Positions 36,479 through 46,352 of a stretch of 64,000 bases of DNA are shown here, one piece after another. Source of the DNA: Shewanella electrica (GTDB lineage: Bacteria > Pseudomonadota > Gammaproteobacteria > Enterobacterales > Shewanellaceae); contig NZ_JAKOGG010000012.1 of assembly GCF_022321485.1 (NCBI RefSeq), positions 48,224-112,223 on the forward strand. The letters run 5' to 3'. Each line of letters begins with the position of its first letter. Within the stretch, counting starts at the first letter, position 1. The position numbers and the translations under genes are program-made. Under the pieces are notes generated by a model that was not told where the DNA came from, made no database searches, and was given only the letters and a program-made list of their open reading frames with translations.

Positions 36479-37774
36479 TTAGAAGGTGAGATCGCCACGA
36501 ATCGCCGCCACCCACACATCAGCGTTGGCCGAAGTGCCGCCCGGATTACCGAGGAACTGCACTTCAGGGTGCAGCTTGAAGTATGGCGTGACCTGCATAG
36601 TGTAATACGCGGTTACGCCCCACTCATCATTTTGCACATCAACTAACTGACCATTGCGGATCTGCAAACGTGCACCATCAGCTAGACGCTGACTCACGTG
36701 TAGGTAATGCGCCGCAACACCTAAATTGTCATCGTCACGGCCATCGAACAGCCCTTTGTAGCTCAAGCCAACAATCAATGAACGATCCACCGTGGTCATG
36801 TCACGGTCGTTGAAGGTCCCCATAGAGAACACACTCAGGCCTTGATCTGAACCGTCTTCAGTGGTCAGTTGCTGATCTACCACAAAGTAACCGCCATTGC
36901 GGCTGTGGTTACGCTTTGCTTCGCCACCATTCAGCGCCAGCGGTTGTCCATCTTGGTTGAAGTACAGGTCATCGCCACCCACGTTGTCATGCCAGAAGCC
37001 CAACTTGTAAGTACCAGGCAGGTTGTTGATGGTTGGGTTCCAACCTAACTCAACTGGCAAAGTCACACCTTGGGTGCCCGAGGCATTGAGGAAGTTCAAC
37101 CGTTGGCCGTGCGACAACCAATTAGGGTTCATCTGAATGGCACCGACACGCAGATACCATTCGTCGTTGAACTGGTAATTCACCACGGCCGCCCAAGGCG
37201 CAATCGGGAAGTTATAAATGGTGCTGTTGAAGTTACCCGGCTGCGAGCTACAACCGCCGAGGTACGCCATCTCACAACGGAATGCCGCAAATTGGCTGCT
37301 AAAGCCCATACGCCCCAGTTTGATATCTAACTTGTCGTCAAACAGTTTTTGCTGGTAGTAAAACGCCGAGATACGCGTAGTACGGCCACGGCCGTAGACT
37401 TCGAGTGATTGCAGCAATTGGCCCGTTTCAGCTTTGGTTGCCAAGTTGTCACTTTGACCACCACGGTTAACAAACTGCACATGGAAGCTCGAACCTTGCC
37501 AGTCAAACAGCTTTTCGAGGTCGGTATCTACCCCAAAAATAGTTTGGTCTGCGTAGCTGTATTGGTGCTCTGATTGACCGCCTTTAACGTTGGTGCCCGT
37601 TTCAAAGATGTACATCAATTGCAGGTCGATGCCTTTATCGTGTAACTGACTGCGTACACCGCCTAAATCGCCTGTCAGGTAGTCATCCGCATTAAAAGGT
37701 TCGGCCTGCGCCGTAAATAAGCTGCTGCCAAGACACAATGCGCCCGCAGCGGTGATGATCGATTTTAAATACAT
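36479..37774 (-). CDS. OprB-family carbohydrate-type porin
   Basis: 431 residues. The signal peptide (MYLKSIITAAGALCLGSSLF, cleavage after AQA) precedes a beta-barrel beginning with the OprB-family opening DYLTGDLGGVRSQL, and ends in a C-terminal Phe (RGDLTF), typical of outer-membrane porins. OprB members pass sugars; the substrate is unknown. I chose the ATG at 37774 because it opens the signal peptide; an in-frame ATG at 37834 adds 20 residues. Confidence 0.85.
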   Translation of the reverse strand: MYLKSIITAAGALCLGSSLFTAQAEPFNADDYLTGDLGGVRSQLHDKGIDLQLMYIFETGTNVKGGQSEHQYSYADQTIFGVDTDLEKLFDWQGSSFHVQFVNRGGQSDNLATKAETGQLLQSLEVYGRGRTTRISAFYYQQKLFDDKLDIKLGRMGFSSQFAAFRCEMAYLGGCSSQPGNFNSTIYNFPIAPWAAVVNYQFNDEWYLRVGAIQMNPNWLSHGQRLNFLNASGTQGVTLPVELGWNPTINNLPGTYKLGFWHDNVGGDDLYFNQDGQPLALNGGEAKRNHSRNGGYFVVDQQLTTEDGSDQGLSVFSMGTFNDRDMTTVDRSLIVGLSYKGLFDGRDDDNLGVAAHYLHVSQRLADGARLQIRNGQLVDVQNDEWGVTAYYTMQVTPYFKLHPEVQFLGNPGGTSANADVWVAAIRGDLTF

Positions 37775-38615
37775 TATGGGTTCTGCTGCCAACTTCCCTA
37801 CAACCCGCAAAAATGTTGTAAAGGTGGCATACATCCTATTATTGAGTGATTTTACAGTCGCGTTAGATTTTTACAGTCGCTGCTTAGGCACCACATTGCT
37901 GTGGTACATAAAAGCGTCGAACAAGTACCACATCCATGGAGGTCACTCAATATCAGCAACGGCTTAATAATTAAGCATTAACATGTGAATTTAGCTGAAT
38001 AGCATCAGCTGAGATAGGATGACTTAATCATATTTATTAATGAGTTAATCATTTTTTAATCGGTGGACTTACCAGAAAAAACGCATTTCATGAAATAAAG
38101 TTAATTAACTAAATGCATAATACTCACGCATGTTTTGTTAACACTTTAGCAGGCGGGCAAGTAGACCCAATGCTGCGTAACACACTGAATGGCAGAGTGA
38201 TAACCGCGCAACAACGTTAACGGCAATCATCCTCAAGGGGATAGGCTTAGCAAAAGCGCTAAGGCGCGACAACTCGTCAATCAGCATGATATATCGCCTT
38301 ATTGCGTGGCCGTTGTGCCAAGCGTTCAGCTTGCACGCCAAGTCGCGCTGGCATCACCAAGCAGTAACACCGCGTTCCGGTGATGACTTGCGCGCCGAGG
38401 GCAACGCTGCAACAAAAACGCCACCGGCGTGCTCGTAGGTGGCGAATCCCGTGGAGGTACGGGTAAAGGGGTCAAGTAAGTGACTAAAAGTGGCATCCTG
38501 CCCATTAACTTCCTTGTCATAAGCTTCAGACCTATCTGTCTGGGCTTTCAATATTTCTTTTGCGTTTAGTGGGTTACCCCTGCTAAACCAGATCTTATAT
38601 GGCGCAATCCCATTG
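37775..38615. other. 841-bp stretch without a supported gene
   Basis: The first half (37775-38130) is AT-rich. It contains two direct copies of TTTTACAGTCGC (37850-37861, 37869-37880) and an ACCACA-TTGC-TGTGGT hairpin (37890-37905) upstream of the porin gene. The second half (38131-38600) has composition like coding DNA and several overlapping short minus-strand frames, none with a ribosome-binding site or a family I recognise. It may be a decayed gene or insertion. Confidence 0.5.
37850..37880. repeat. Direct repeat TTTTACAGTCGC x2, porin promoter region
   Basis: Two identical 12-base copies start 19 bases apart, 76-106 bases upstream of the porin ATG. Placement and near two-turn spacing suggest tandem binding of a regulator. 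I do not recognise the site. Confidence 0.5.
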
Positions 38616-39557
38616 CTAAGCAATCGTCATTTGCCCGGTGTACAAAATAAAGTGGCGCAGCATTAATACCCCCAACAAGCTGCAGCTCGCAGTGGCGGCC
38701 ACATAGGCCCACTTGCGTTTGGCGGTGGCGGTCATGAATAGATTCATAGCCAGCGGTACAGATAACCCGAGCACGAGTATGCCGCACCAGAACACCACGC
38801 CCCAGAAGCCAAAGCCTAGCGCATGTAGCGCCGCCACTTTACTTTGACCACCAGTAAGCATTAATCCCATGAAGAAGGTGAAAATCACCACTATTTCTAC
38901 CAATATCAATGGGATCTCAATTTTATGGATAAACTTAACCTCCCGACCGTCTGGATTACCATTGAGGAACACCCCGCCGAGCAGCGATGACGCCGCGCCG
39001 GAACTGAGCCCCGAGAGCAAAAACAGAATAGGCAACACCGGATTGTTGAGCATTGGATAACCCGGCAAGGCCGATAACAGGAAGCCGGTATAAGCCCCCA
39101 ACGACAATGACAGAATCAACAGAATGCCGGTGATAGTGGGTTCGTTACGCTGTAGCCATGCGGTGATATGCCGCAGCCAAGGCAAGCGAGTTTCACACCA
39201 TACATCGATATATGGCCGCATCACTAACGCAATCCACATAAACATCAGCACGGTATACACCAGCAGCACCATCACGCCGACCGACATCACCGAGGTAGAG
39301 TTGTAGAACAATAAGATCTTCCAAAACTCCAGCGGCTTGGTCAGGTCGAGTACCAAGATACCGAGCCCTGCCATCACCGTAATTGGCGCGATGATACACG
39401 CGGCGCGAATAAAGCCCGATTCATGCGGCGCATCCTTCACACAAAGCTGTTTCAACAACACCGCAAAAAACATCGCCCCAGCGGACACACCAGCCAAAAA
39501 CAGGTAAAACGCAATTGGCCAATGCCATACCAAATATTCACTATGAAATGCGCTCAT
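38616..39557 (-). CDS. nrfD: NrfD-type quinol-oxidising membrane subunit
   Basis: 313 residues with eight to nine membrane helices, full-length NrfD/PsrC family. The N-terminus HWPIAFYLFLAGVSAGAMFF is typical. NrfD oxidises quinol in the membrane and passes electrons to the NrfC iron-sulphur protein. It overlaps the nrfC stop by 4 bases, in the order nrfB-nrfC-nrfD. No nrfA follows. Confidence 0.9.
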   Translation of the reverse strand: MSAFHSEYLVWHWPIAFYLFLAGVSAGAMFFAVLLKQLCVKDAPHESGFIRAACIIAPITVMAGLGILVLDLTKPLEFWKILLFYNSTSVMSVGVMVLLVYTVLMFMWIALVMRPYIDVWCETRLPWLRHITAWLQRNEPTITGILLILSLSLGAYTGFLLSALPGYPMLNNPVLPILFLLSGLSSGAASSLLGGVFLNGNPDGREVKFIHKIEIPLILVEIVVIFTFFMGLMLTGGQSKVAALHALGFGFWGVVFWCGILVLGLSVPLAMNLFMTATAKRKWAYVAATASCSLLGVLMLRHFILYTGQMTIA

Positions 39558-40231
39558 AAGGTTATCCCCCCCGCTTTGGCACGAATACGAAACAGTTTTG
39601 GATGGGTCCCAATATCTTCTTTCGCGCGATAAACCGGTTGCTGATTCAGTGCCGCCACAATTGCGCTATTGGGATCATCAATATCACCAAAGGTCAGTGC
39701 CTTCGTCGGGCAAGCCGCCACACAGGCCGGTGATTTGCCTTCACGCAGATTGCTCTCGCGGCAAAAGTCACATTTATCTGCCGCATGAGTCACCGGATTG
39801 ATAAAGCGAATATGGTACGGGCACGCGGCAATACAGTATTGGCAGCCCACACATTTCCAGCTGTTGACTGTCACAATGCCGGTTTCAGGGTCAATATAAG
39901 AAGCGCCGGTTGGGCAAACATTGACACACGGCGCTTGCTCACATTGCTGGCAAGACACGCGGCTAAAGTGATAATACTGATCAGGAAATTCGCCATACGG
40001 CCCGGTGCGTTCAATGCGTAACCGCGCTACGCCGTCTGGCACTTGGTTAGTGGCGCGGCAAGCCTCTGAGCAAGCATTACAACCAATGCACTTGTTTTCG
40101 TCATGCAGCATGGCATAGCGGTGCTGGCCTGTAGTTTGATCTTTGGCCCCCGCATCATGCAGCAAGTACAGCGAGGTGGCGGCGACGAGCGCAGTACCGC
40201 CTTTAATAAACTGGCGTCTGACATTATCCAC
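39554..40231 (-). CDS. nrfC: NrfC-type four-cluster ferredoxin, Tat-exported
   Basis: 225 residues. The twin-arginine signal is RRQFIK followed by a hydrophobic stretch. Four [4Fe-4S] binding groups are visible: CIGCNACSEAC, CEQAPCVNVC, CVGCQYCIAAC and CDFC...CVAAC. It carries electrons in the periplasm between NrfD and NrfB. It overlaps nrfB by 8 bases and nrfD by 4 bases. Confidence 0.93.
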   Translation of the reverse strand: MDNVRRQFIKGGTALVAATSLYLLHDAGAKDQTTGQHRYAMLHDENKCIGCNACSEACRATNQVPDGVARLRIERTGPYGEFPDQYYHFSRVSCQQCEQAPCVNVCPTGASYIDPETGIVTVNSWKCVGCQYCIAACPYHIRFINPVTHAADKCDFCRESNLREGKSPACVAACPTKALTFGDIDDPNSAIVAALNQQPVYRAKEDIGTHPKLFRIRAKAGGITL

Positions 40232-40703
40232 GATTCACCTCCTGAGCAGGCTGCTCAGCATGACATTGGCGACACTGCAGGCTGCTAGCGCCTTGGAGCG
40301 CAGGGTCATCTTTGACATGCAACTTATGGCATGACCAACAATAAAGCTTGTCAGCATGCATGTTGTGGAACCAGGCTTTGTCGCCGAGTTCTTTCGCATC
40401 ATGGCATTGCCAACACGCTTGGTTAGCGGTCATCGCATCGGTGGTGATCTCGTCCGAAAACACGCGTAAGTCATTCGGTTTACGTGGATGGTTACCTTTT
40501 TCGCCGTGACAATTTTGGCAACTAAGGTGGAGTTGTGGGTTAGCGTGAATGCCTAACATGGTGCCATTACGCTTATGGCATTTCATGCAGGCGTCTTGAT
40601 TAATTGGTGCTGCGGTATCGTTGTCCGCATTGGCTTGGCTGAAACTCGACAGGCATACCAATGTGGCGGCACCGAGCACTGTGCGCCAAGTATTCCTGGA
40701 CAT
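40224..40703 (-). CDS. nrfB: NrfB-type pentahaem cytochrome c
   Basis: 159 residues. A signal peptide (cleaved around ANA) precedes exactly five CxxCH haem sites: CMKCH, CQNCH, CWQCH, CWSCH and CRQCH. This matches E. coli NrfB, the electron donor to nitrite reductase NrfA, though it is somewhat shorter (188 there). It heads the nrfBCD unit. Confidence 0.9.
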   Translation of the reverse strand: MSRNTWRTVLGAATLVCLSSFSQANADNDTAAPINQDACMKCHKRNGTMLGIHANPQLHLSCQNCHGEKGNHPRKPNDLRVFSDEITTDAMTANQACWQCHDAKELGDKAWFHNMHADKLYCWSCHKLHVKDDPALQGASSLQCRQCHAEQPAQEVNRG

Positions 40704-40772
40704 ATGATGTCCCCCAAGTAAATGGAAAGACCGGTGGCACGCTGTTTATGGCGCCACCGGCGCTGCTAAAGA

Positions 40773-41240
40773 TCATGCTGCGAGAGCTTGACTGAGATGT
40801 TGTGAATCAAATGGATGATCACGTTTCATATCAATAAGACGTATATTCATCTTTTGTAGCAAAGGCAGTACGCTAGCGTTGTCTACATCACTGAAATCAC
40901 TAATGATCATTTTGATTTCGGATGAGTTTTGATCTATCAGCACATAGTCCAAATAACCATGAGGTTCTGCTTCGTTTAGCTCCATTTCTAACACAGCTTC
41001 TAATGGTACATGACTGCAAATTTCATACTGACCATTAGTTAAGCTTTTAAGTGTTTTAAAGAAGCCGAGACTTTCATTATCAAACAACCTGTTTTTAATT
41101 TTTGCATGAAGTGGTTCATCCCCTTCATGTTTAAAAAATTTGATACAGGTTAAAACAAAAGTCACCACGACAAATGGCACAACGGCGAAGACGACGAAGT
41201 ATGCAAAAGCATAACTTAGATAGACAGATAGGATGTTCAT
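40773..41240 (-). CDS. Membrane-anchored DUF2726-like protein
   Basis: 155 residues from ATG 41240, which has GGAGG 6 bases upstream. An N-terminal membrane helix (about 8-30) is followed by a soluble domain resembling DUF2726 (FFKTLKSLTNGQYEICSHV ... LDYVLID). DUF2726 proteins may be nuclease-like; the key residues are not clear here. It lies 70 bases upstream of nrfB in the same direction, so it may be the first gene of that unit. Composition is AT-rich compared with neighbours. Confidence 0.6.
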   Translation of the reverse strand: MNILSVYLSYAFAYFVVFAVVPFVVVTFVLTCIKFFKHEGDEPLHAKIKNRLFDNESLGFFKTLKSLTNGQYEICSHVPLEAVLEMELNEAEPHGYLDYVLIDQNSSEIKMIISDFSDVDNASVLPLLQKMNIRLIDMKRDHPFDSQHLSQALAA

Positions 41241-41624
41241 AATTACCTCCAATCATTGCTTTATTGTTTTAGATGCGATTTTTACCGCAACTTGAGTATT
41301 GGAGAATTAAGGCAATTATATCTTGAACACGATCACACTTAACTTAGAATGACCGCAGCACATTTGAATTTTAAGATACTGATAAAATTTGGTTTTTCCA
41401 AAATTCAATCATTAAAAATAAGATAGTAGATAACGAGTTTTTCATTAGATGAAAATGTGATTTTCGATTTTTGAAAGTTGCATTTTTGGTATTCAACCCT
41501 TTATAAAAGTCATAAAAAATACACCTTAAAACAAAGTGTCAATTTTGTGACGTGGCCTGCCTATTTTTATCGCTACACTTTATGTTAATGTCATAAAGTT
41601 GTTTTCGCTTTTGGACAATTAATA
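41241..41624. other. 384-bp AT-rich divergent intergenic region
   Basis: Very AT-rich, with several homopolymer runs. It holds the promoters of the DUF2726/nrf unit and the LysR gene, and the dyad at 41577-41599. I see no further gene. Confidence 0.6.
41577..41599 (+). promoter_or_regulatory. Dyad operator upstream of the LysR gene
   Basis: ACTTTATG-TTAATGT-CATAAAGT, 8-bp perfect arms with a 7-base spacer, ending 25 bases before the ATG. The T-N11-A core fits LysR-type operators, so autoregulation and control of the divergent DUF2726/nrfBCD unit are plausible. Confidence 0.6.
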
Positions 41625-42584
41625 ATGAAACATATCGATTTTGAGAAATTAGATATGATGAGCCTGCTCATCATTGTTAACCTTTGCGAAAATAAATCTG
41701 CCACGCAAGTTTCTAAAATATTGAATATTCCACAACCAAAAATTAGCCGTAGCTTGCGTAACGTTCGCTCTATATTTGGTAATGAATTATTTCAAAGAAA
41801 AAAATATGGCTTAATTCCAAATGATTACGCTAAATCTATCTATCCCATTGCTAAAGAAATTGTCGAGCAAGCACAAAGATTTAATCATATTGGGCAACAA
41901 AATAAAGGCCAAGAGCGTTGGTTTGAAGTCGCCATTCCCGGTTTAATTAGTTATATCTACCCCAAAGCGTTGATGCATTCCGTAAAAAATGATCATAAGC
42001 ATTTTCATCTTAATTTCAGTCCATGGAACGCTTCCACCCTGCAAAGCATCATGGATGGCGAAATCACCTTAGGCATCTGCTGTGGTAATCATCAAGAAGC
42101 CCAATCACTGGTGCAAAAAAACTTTGAAGTGGAATACGTCAAATCGCTCAGCGAGCTATTTCTGGTGTGTAGTAGTAACCATCCGCTGTTACAGCAAGAG
42201 ATCACCTTAGAACGGATTGCCGAATATCCGTTTGTTAAAACCGATGTTGGTTGCAACCCTCGCAGCACTAGCCCATTTGAGGACTACTGCCACAGCAACG
42301 GCATTCCGCTCAATGTGGATATCTGCATCAGCAGTGTGTCGTCACTGTTCCTGTACCTGCAAGAAAGCCAAGCCGTGGCATTAGTGCCATATCACTCGGT
42401 ATTTGAACTGCTCCCCGACGTGCCGATGATCCACGGCGTGCGTATCGCCGATGTGGAAACCGACAAGCTGTTTAAAGTGTCTAGCCCCAGAACGGTAGAG
42501 ATGATTTGCAGCACCGATAGTAGCGATGAAGACCTTAACTGGCTTAAACAGCAGATCCGCGAAGTCACCAGTACTTTAGTGTAG
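41625..42584 (+). CDS. LysR-type regulator beside nrfBCD
   Basis: 319 residues with an N-terminal HTH (LLIIVNLCENKSATQVSKILNI ... KISRSLRNV) and a LysR-like substrate domain. Its HTH is an atypical variant. The 5' third is AT-rich and the 3' part has normal composition. Divergent from the DUF2726-nrfBCD genes, so a regulator of them is the simplest inference. Effector unknown. Confidence 0.85.
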   Translation: MKHIDFEKLDMMSLLIIVNLCENKSATQVSKILNIPQPKISRSLRNVRSIFGNELFQRKKYGLIPNDYAKSIYPIAKEIVEQAQRFNHIGQQNKGQERWFEVAIPGLISYIYPKALMHSVKNDHKHFHLNFSPWNASTLQSIMDGEITLGICCGNHQEAQSLVQKNFEVEYVKSLSELFLVCSSNHPLLQQEITLERIAEYPFVKTDVGCNPRSTSPFEDYCHSNGIPLNVDICISSVSSLFLYLQESQAVALVPYHSVFELLPDVPMIHGVRIADVETDKLFKVSSPRTVEMICSTDSSDEDLNWLKQQIREVTSTLV

Positions 42585-42738
42585 CCCCTAGCCATCAGCG
42601 CTTCGCTTAGCAACATCCTCAACTCACCCATGGTTTAACACCACCACGGCCACGGGCTGCCTGCTGGTGAATGTTTTTCCCTTTTGCCAATCGGCGCAAA
42701 TGGTTACACTAGGCGCAGCCAAATATGGGTAACCGCTT

Positions 42739-44472
42739 ATGCAAAACAACTTCCACGCGGAGCTAAATCTACTTTGGGGTGCATTCCTCCTTGAAGAGTT
42801 GGCTCGGCTCGGCGTTCAACACGTCTGCATGGCACCAGGTTCACGCTCTACGCCGCTGACACTGGCCGCCTCACAACAACAAAAACTCCAGCAACACCTG
42901 CACTTTGATGAACGGGGTTTAGGCTTTTATGCGCTCGGTTTAGCTAAAGCGAGCCGCGCGCCAGTAGCCATTATCACCACCTCGGGCACCGCGGTAGCCA
43001 ACCTCTACCCCGCAGTAGTCGAAGCCTGGCTGACCAATGTGCCGCTGATTGTGCTGTCGGGTGATCGTCCGCCAGAGCTGATCGGCTGCGGCGCCAATCA
43101 GGCAATTATCCAACCAGCGATTTTTGCCAACTACGCCAAACGTTGTGACTTGCCAACGCCAGACACCAGCATTAGTGCCAAGGTATTGCTCAGCAGCATC
43201 GATGAAGCGGTAGCCAACCTCGACGGCCCGCTGCACGTTAACTGCATGTATCGCGAGCCGTTGTACCCCACAGATTTAGGCAATCCGCTGAGCGCTAATC
43301 TGTCACTGGAGCTGACGCTATATCGCGACCAAGTGAGCGCTTGGCTGCAACATAACCGGCCATACACCAGCTTTAGCGATGCCCAATTTGCCAACCTGCC
43401 GAGCCGAGATGCGCTCAGCCGCTTTGTGCACGGTAAAGGCGTGATCATTGCGGGTACACTCGACAGCAGTGAGCAACCGGAACAACTGGTGGCGCTAGCC
43501 GCCAAACTCGGCTGGCCATTACTGACCGATGCCCAATCGCAACTGCGGCAACATCCAGCAGCGATTGGCAATATCGACCAATTGCTGCAACAGCCACAAG
43601 CCAAAGCATTGCTGCAACAAGCCGACCGCGTACTGCTATTCGGTGGCCGGTTATTGTCAAAACGATTGATCAGCTATCTGGCCGAGCAAAACTGGCACAG
43701 CTACTGGCAAGTGCTGCCACGGCAGCAACGGCTCGACCCAAGCCATCAAAGCAAACAAGTGCTACTGGCGAACTTGCACCAAGTGGCCGAGCTGGACTGG
43801 CCGCGCTCGTCCGCCGCCCATTGGGCGTTACCGTTAGTCACCCAGAATGAAGCCATGAGCCAACTGTTCACCCAACAGATTGACCACGGCAGTTTTGGTG
43901 AGGCGCAAGTGATCCGCCAAATTGCCCGCACCCAAACCGGACAGCAGCAACTGTTCATTGGCAACAGCTTACCCGTGCGCCTGTACGATATGTTCGCGCC
44001 AATCACTAGCGAACCGGCCACCACTTATACCAACCGCGGTGCTTCCGGCATTGATGGCTTGATTGCGACCAGCTGCGGTGTCGCCGCACATGCTGGCCGC
44101 CCCACCACGCTGATTATTGGTGACATCTCGGCGCTGCACGATCTCAACTCGCTAGCGCTGGCACGCCAAGCACAAGCGCCGTTGGTGTTGGTGATTATCA
44201 ATAACGATGGCGGCAGCATCTTTAATATTTTGCCGGTGCCTGATGAGCAAGTGCGCCAGCAATATTACCGCCTCGGCCACGGCTTAGAGTTTGGTTACGG
44301 CAGCGCCATGTTTGGTTTGCCATATAACCAAGTGGAAGATTTAGTTGGCTTTATTGATGCCTACGAAGATGCGTTAAGCTACCACGGCGCCTCGGTGATT
44401 GAAGTCAAAGTCGCGCCGACACAGTCGAGCGACCAGATCGCCGCCATCGGCCAATGGGTTAGACAAAGCTGA
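42739..44472 (+). CDS. menD: SEPHCHC synthase MenD
   Basis: 577 residues. It is a thiamine-diphosphate enzyme of menaquinone synthesis, joining 2-oxoglutarate to isochorismate. Seen: N-terminal [37 protein letters not shown], and the ThDP/Mg motif [10 protein letters not shown] ... [13 protein letters not shown]. First gene of menDHCE; its stop overlaps menH (TGATG). Confidence 0.96.
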   Translation: MQNNFHAELNLLWGAFLLEELARLGVQHVCMAPGSRSTPLTLAASQQQKLQQHLHFDERGLGFYALGLAKASRAPVAIITTSGTAVANLYPAVVEAWLTNVPLIVLSGDRPPELIGCGANQAIIQPAIFANYAKRCDLPTPDTSISAKVLLSSIDEAVANLDGPLHVNCMYREPLYPTDLGNPLSANLSLELTLYRDQVSAWLQHNRPYTSFSDAQFANLPSRDALSRFVHGKGVIIAGTLDSSEQPEQLVALAAKLGWPLLTDAQSQLRQHPAAIGNIDQLLQQPQAKALLQQADRVLLFGGRLLSKRLISYLAEQNWHSYWQVLPRQQRLDPSHQSKQVLLANLHQVAELDWPRSSAAHWALPLVTQNEAMSQLFTQQIDHGSFGEAQVIRQIARTQTGQQQLFIGNSLPVRLYDMFAPITSEPATTYTNRGASGIDGLIATSCGVAAHAGRPTTLIIGDISALHDLNSLALARQAQAPLVLVIINNDGGSIFNILPVPDEQVRQQYYRLGHGLEFGYGSAMFGLPYNQVEDLVGFIDAYEDALSYHGASVIEVKVAPTQSSDQIAAIGQWVRQS

Positions 44473-45311
44473 TGTTGCACAGTCAATGTGTGGGTGATCC
44501 GCGCCTGCCCGCGCTGGTACTGTTGCACGGCTTTTTAGGCAGCGGTGCCGATTGGCAACCGCTGTTAGCCACGCTCAGCCAACAGTTTTACTGCATCACC
44601 CTAGATTTGCCCGGCCACGGCCAGAGCCAAGTCACCCTGCCTGCCGCGCCCGATTTAGCCGACATTGCCCACGGGCGCACCGTCGCCAACCGTGACGCCG
44701 TGTTGCAGCAATGCGCCGACTTAGTACAACAAACGGTGCAGGCTCTCGGTATTCAACAATATCACTTGCTGGGGTATTCACTTGGGGGCAGGATAGCGTT
44801 ACATGTTGCCGCGCGTCATGCCGCCAACCTGCTCAGCTTACAGCTGGAGTCTTGCCATCCGGGGCTCACCACTGAGCACGAGCGCCAACAACGCGCCATC
44901 AATGACTTACATTGGCAGCAACAGTTGCAGCAGCAGTCAATGCGCCAGTTTTTAACGGCTTGGTACCAACAAGCGGTATTTGCCGAACTGAGCGCCGCCC
45001 AGCGTGAGGCATTAATCGCCCAGCGCGAGCAGCAAAATATCAGCGCATTATTGGCGATGTACTGCGGCACCTCGCTCGCCTTGCAAGCCGAACTATGGCA
45101 ACTGCCACAGCAGTTATCCTGTGCGGTGCATTATTATTACGGCAGCCAAGATAGCAAATTTGCGGCTATCGCCCGTGCTTGGCAAGCCCGCGCGCCGCTG
45201 ACCTTGCACCCCGTGGCGGATGTCGGCCACAACTGCCACAAAGGACAACCCGCCGCCTTTTTAGCGCAGCTGTTGCCCACTTTGAATTCAATTGCGGAGA
45301 ACCATGCATGA
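44472..45311 (+). CDS. menH: SHCHC synthase MenH
   Basis: 279 residues, alpha/beta hydrolase. The nucleophile Ser is in LGYSLGGRIALH; the oxyanion strand LVLLHGFLGSGADW and a late His (DVGHNCHKG) complete the triad. It removes pyruvate from SEPHCHC to give SHCHC. It overlaps menD by 1 base and menC by 4 (ATGA), so it is translationally coupled. Confidence 0.93.
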   Translation: MLHSQCVGDPRLPALVLLHGFLGSGADWQPLLATLSQQFYCITLDLPGHGQSQVTLPAAPDLADIAHGRTVANRDAVLQQCADLVQQTVQALGIQQYHLLGYSLGGRIALHVAARHAANLLSLQLESCHPGLTTEHERQQRAINDLHWQQQLQQQSMRQFLTAWYQQAVFAELSAAQREALIAQREQQNISALLAMYCGTSLALQAELWQLPQQLSCAVHYYYGSQDSKFAAIARAWQARAPLTLHPVADVGHNCHKGQPAAFLAQLLPTLNSIAENHA

Positions 45312-46351
45312 CGCTCGAATCCTTTAGCCTCGCCCGCTACCGCATTCCACTGGACAGCGCACTGCCCGTTGGCAAACAGCGTATTGAGTTACGCCAAGGG
45401 CTGATCCTGCAAGCGCGTGCTAATGAACAAGATTATTATGTGGAGATCGCGCCACTCAGCGGCCTTGACCGCGATGGCAGCGAGATTAATGGCTTCAGTT
45501 TAGAAAGCCTTGATGACGCCATCACCGAACTGCAAAGTTTGCTGCAAGCCATTGTTGAAGGCTCGATGACGTTAGATAGCGCCGCCGAGTTCACCCAACT
45601 GGCGTCAGTGGCGTGGGGCTTGAGCCTGCTATCGGCCAAAATCAATCAACAACTGCCGGTGCATCACACCCCGTTTGAGCCAGTGCCGTTGATTGTCCCA
45701 CGTGAAGGTGAACCCGAAGTGATGTTGCGCCAACGCTTGATGGCGATGCCGAACAACATTCACCGCGTCAAAATCAAAGTGGCACAAACCACCATGGCGG
45801 AAGAGCTACAGCTGATCCATCTAGTGCAAGAGATCCGCCCCAACGTGAAACTGCGGCTCGATGCCAACCAAGGCTTTGAGTTCGACGAAGCGGAAGCCTT
45901 TTGCGCCTGCTTACCCAAGCAAGCCATTGAGTACATTGAAGAACCCTGCCGCCAATGGCAGAAAAACCGCGCTCTGTTCGCCAGCACAGGCGTGCCGTAC
46001 GCGCTGGATGAAACCCTTGGCCGCCATCCCGATTTTGTCCCCGCCGACGATGCCTACGACAGCGGCCTGCGCGCGTTAGTGATCAAACCTATGTTGTGTG
46101 GCAGCTTGCCAAAACTGCAACAGCTGATCGACCACGCCCACGGTTTGGGGCTGCGCTGCGTACTGAGTTCGTCGATTGAATCGTCACTGGGCATTGCCGA
46201 CATTTTGCATGTGGCCGCCGCACTGACGCCCGACGACACCCCGGGCGTAGACACGCTAACGCCGTTTACCAAAGCCTTGATTGAACCGTTCGGCGACAAA
46301 ACCTGTTTAGCGTTTGATTCGCTCACACCGGTATTTAGCATTAGGAAGTAA
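45308..46351 (+). CDS. menC: o-Succinylbenzoate synthase MenC
   Basis: 347 residues, enolase superfamily. The catalytic lysine motif is RVKIKVA. Metal ligands lie in LRLDANQGF, YIEEPC and ALDE, and a second Lys in LVIKPML. It dehydrates SHCHC to o-succinylbenzoate. I chose ATG 45308 (GGAG upstream, overlapping the menH stop) over an in-frame ATG at 45179 that lies inside menH. Confidence 0.93.
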   Translation: MTLESFSLARYRIPLDSALPVGKQRIELRQGLILQARANEQDYYVEIAPLSGLDRDGSEINGFSLESLDDAITELQSLLQAIVEGSMTLDSAAEFTQLASVAWGLSLLSAKINQQLPVHHTPFEPVPLIVPREGEPEVMLRQRLMAMPNNIHRVKIKVAQTTMAEELQLIHLVQEIRPNVKLRLDANQGFEFDEAEAFCACLPKQAIEYIEEPCRQWQKNRALFASTGVPYALDETLGRHPDFVPADDAYDSGLRALVIKPMLCGSLPKLQQLIDHAHGLGLRCVLSSSIESSLGIADILHVAAALTPDDTPGVDTLTPFTKALIEPFGDKTCLAFDSLTPVFSIRK

Positions 46352-46352
46352 C

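Noticed and set aside
45179-45307. Longer menC start
   Set aside because: It would overlap menH by more than 130 bases, and the residues are the out-of-frame menH reading; ATG 45308 has the ribosome-binding site and ATGA coupling.
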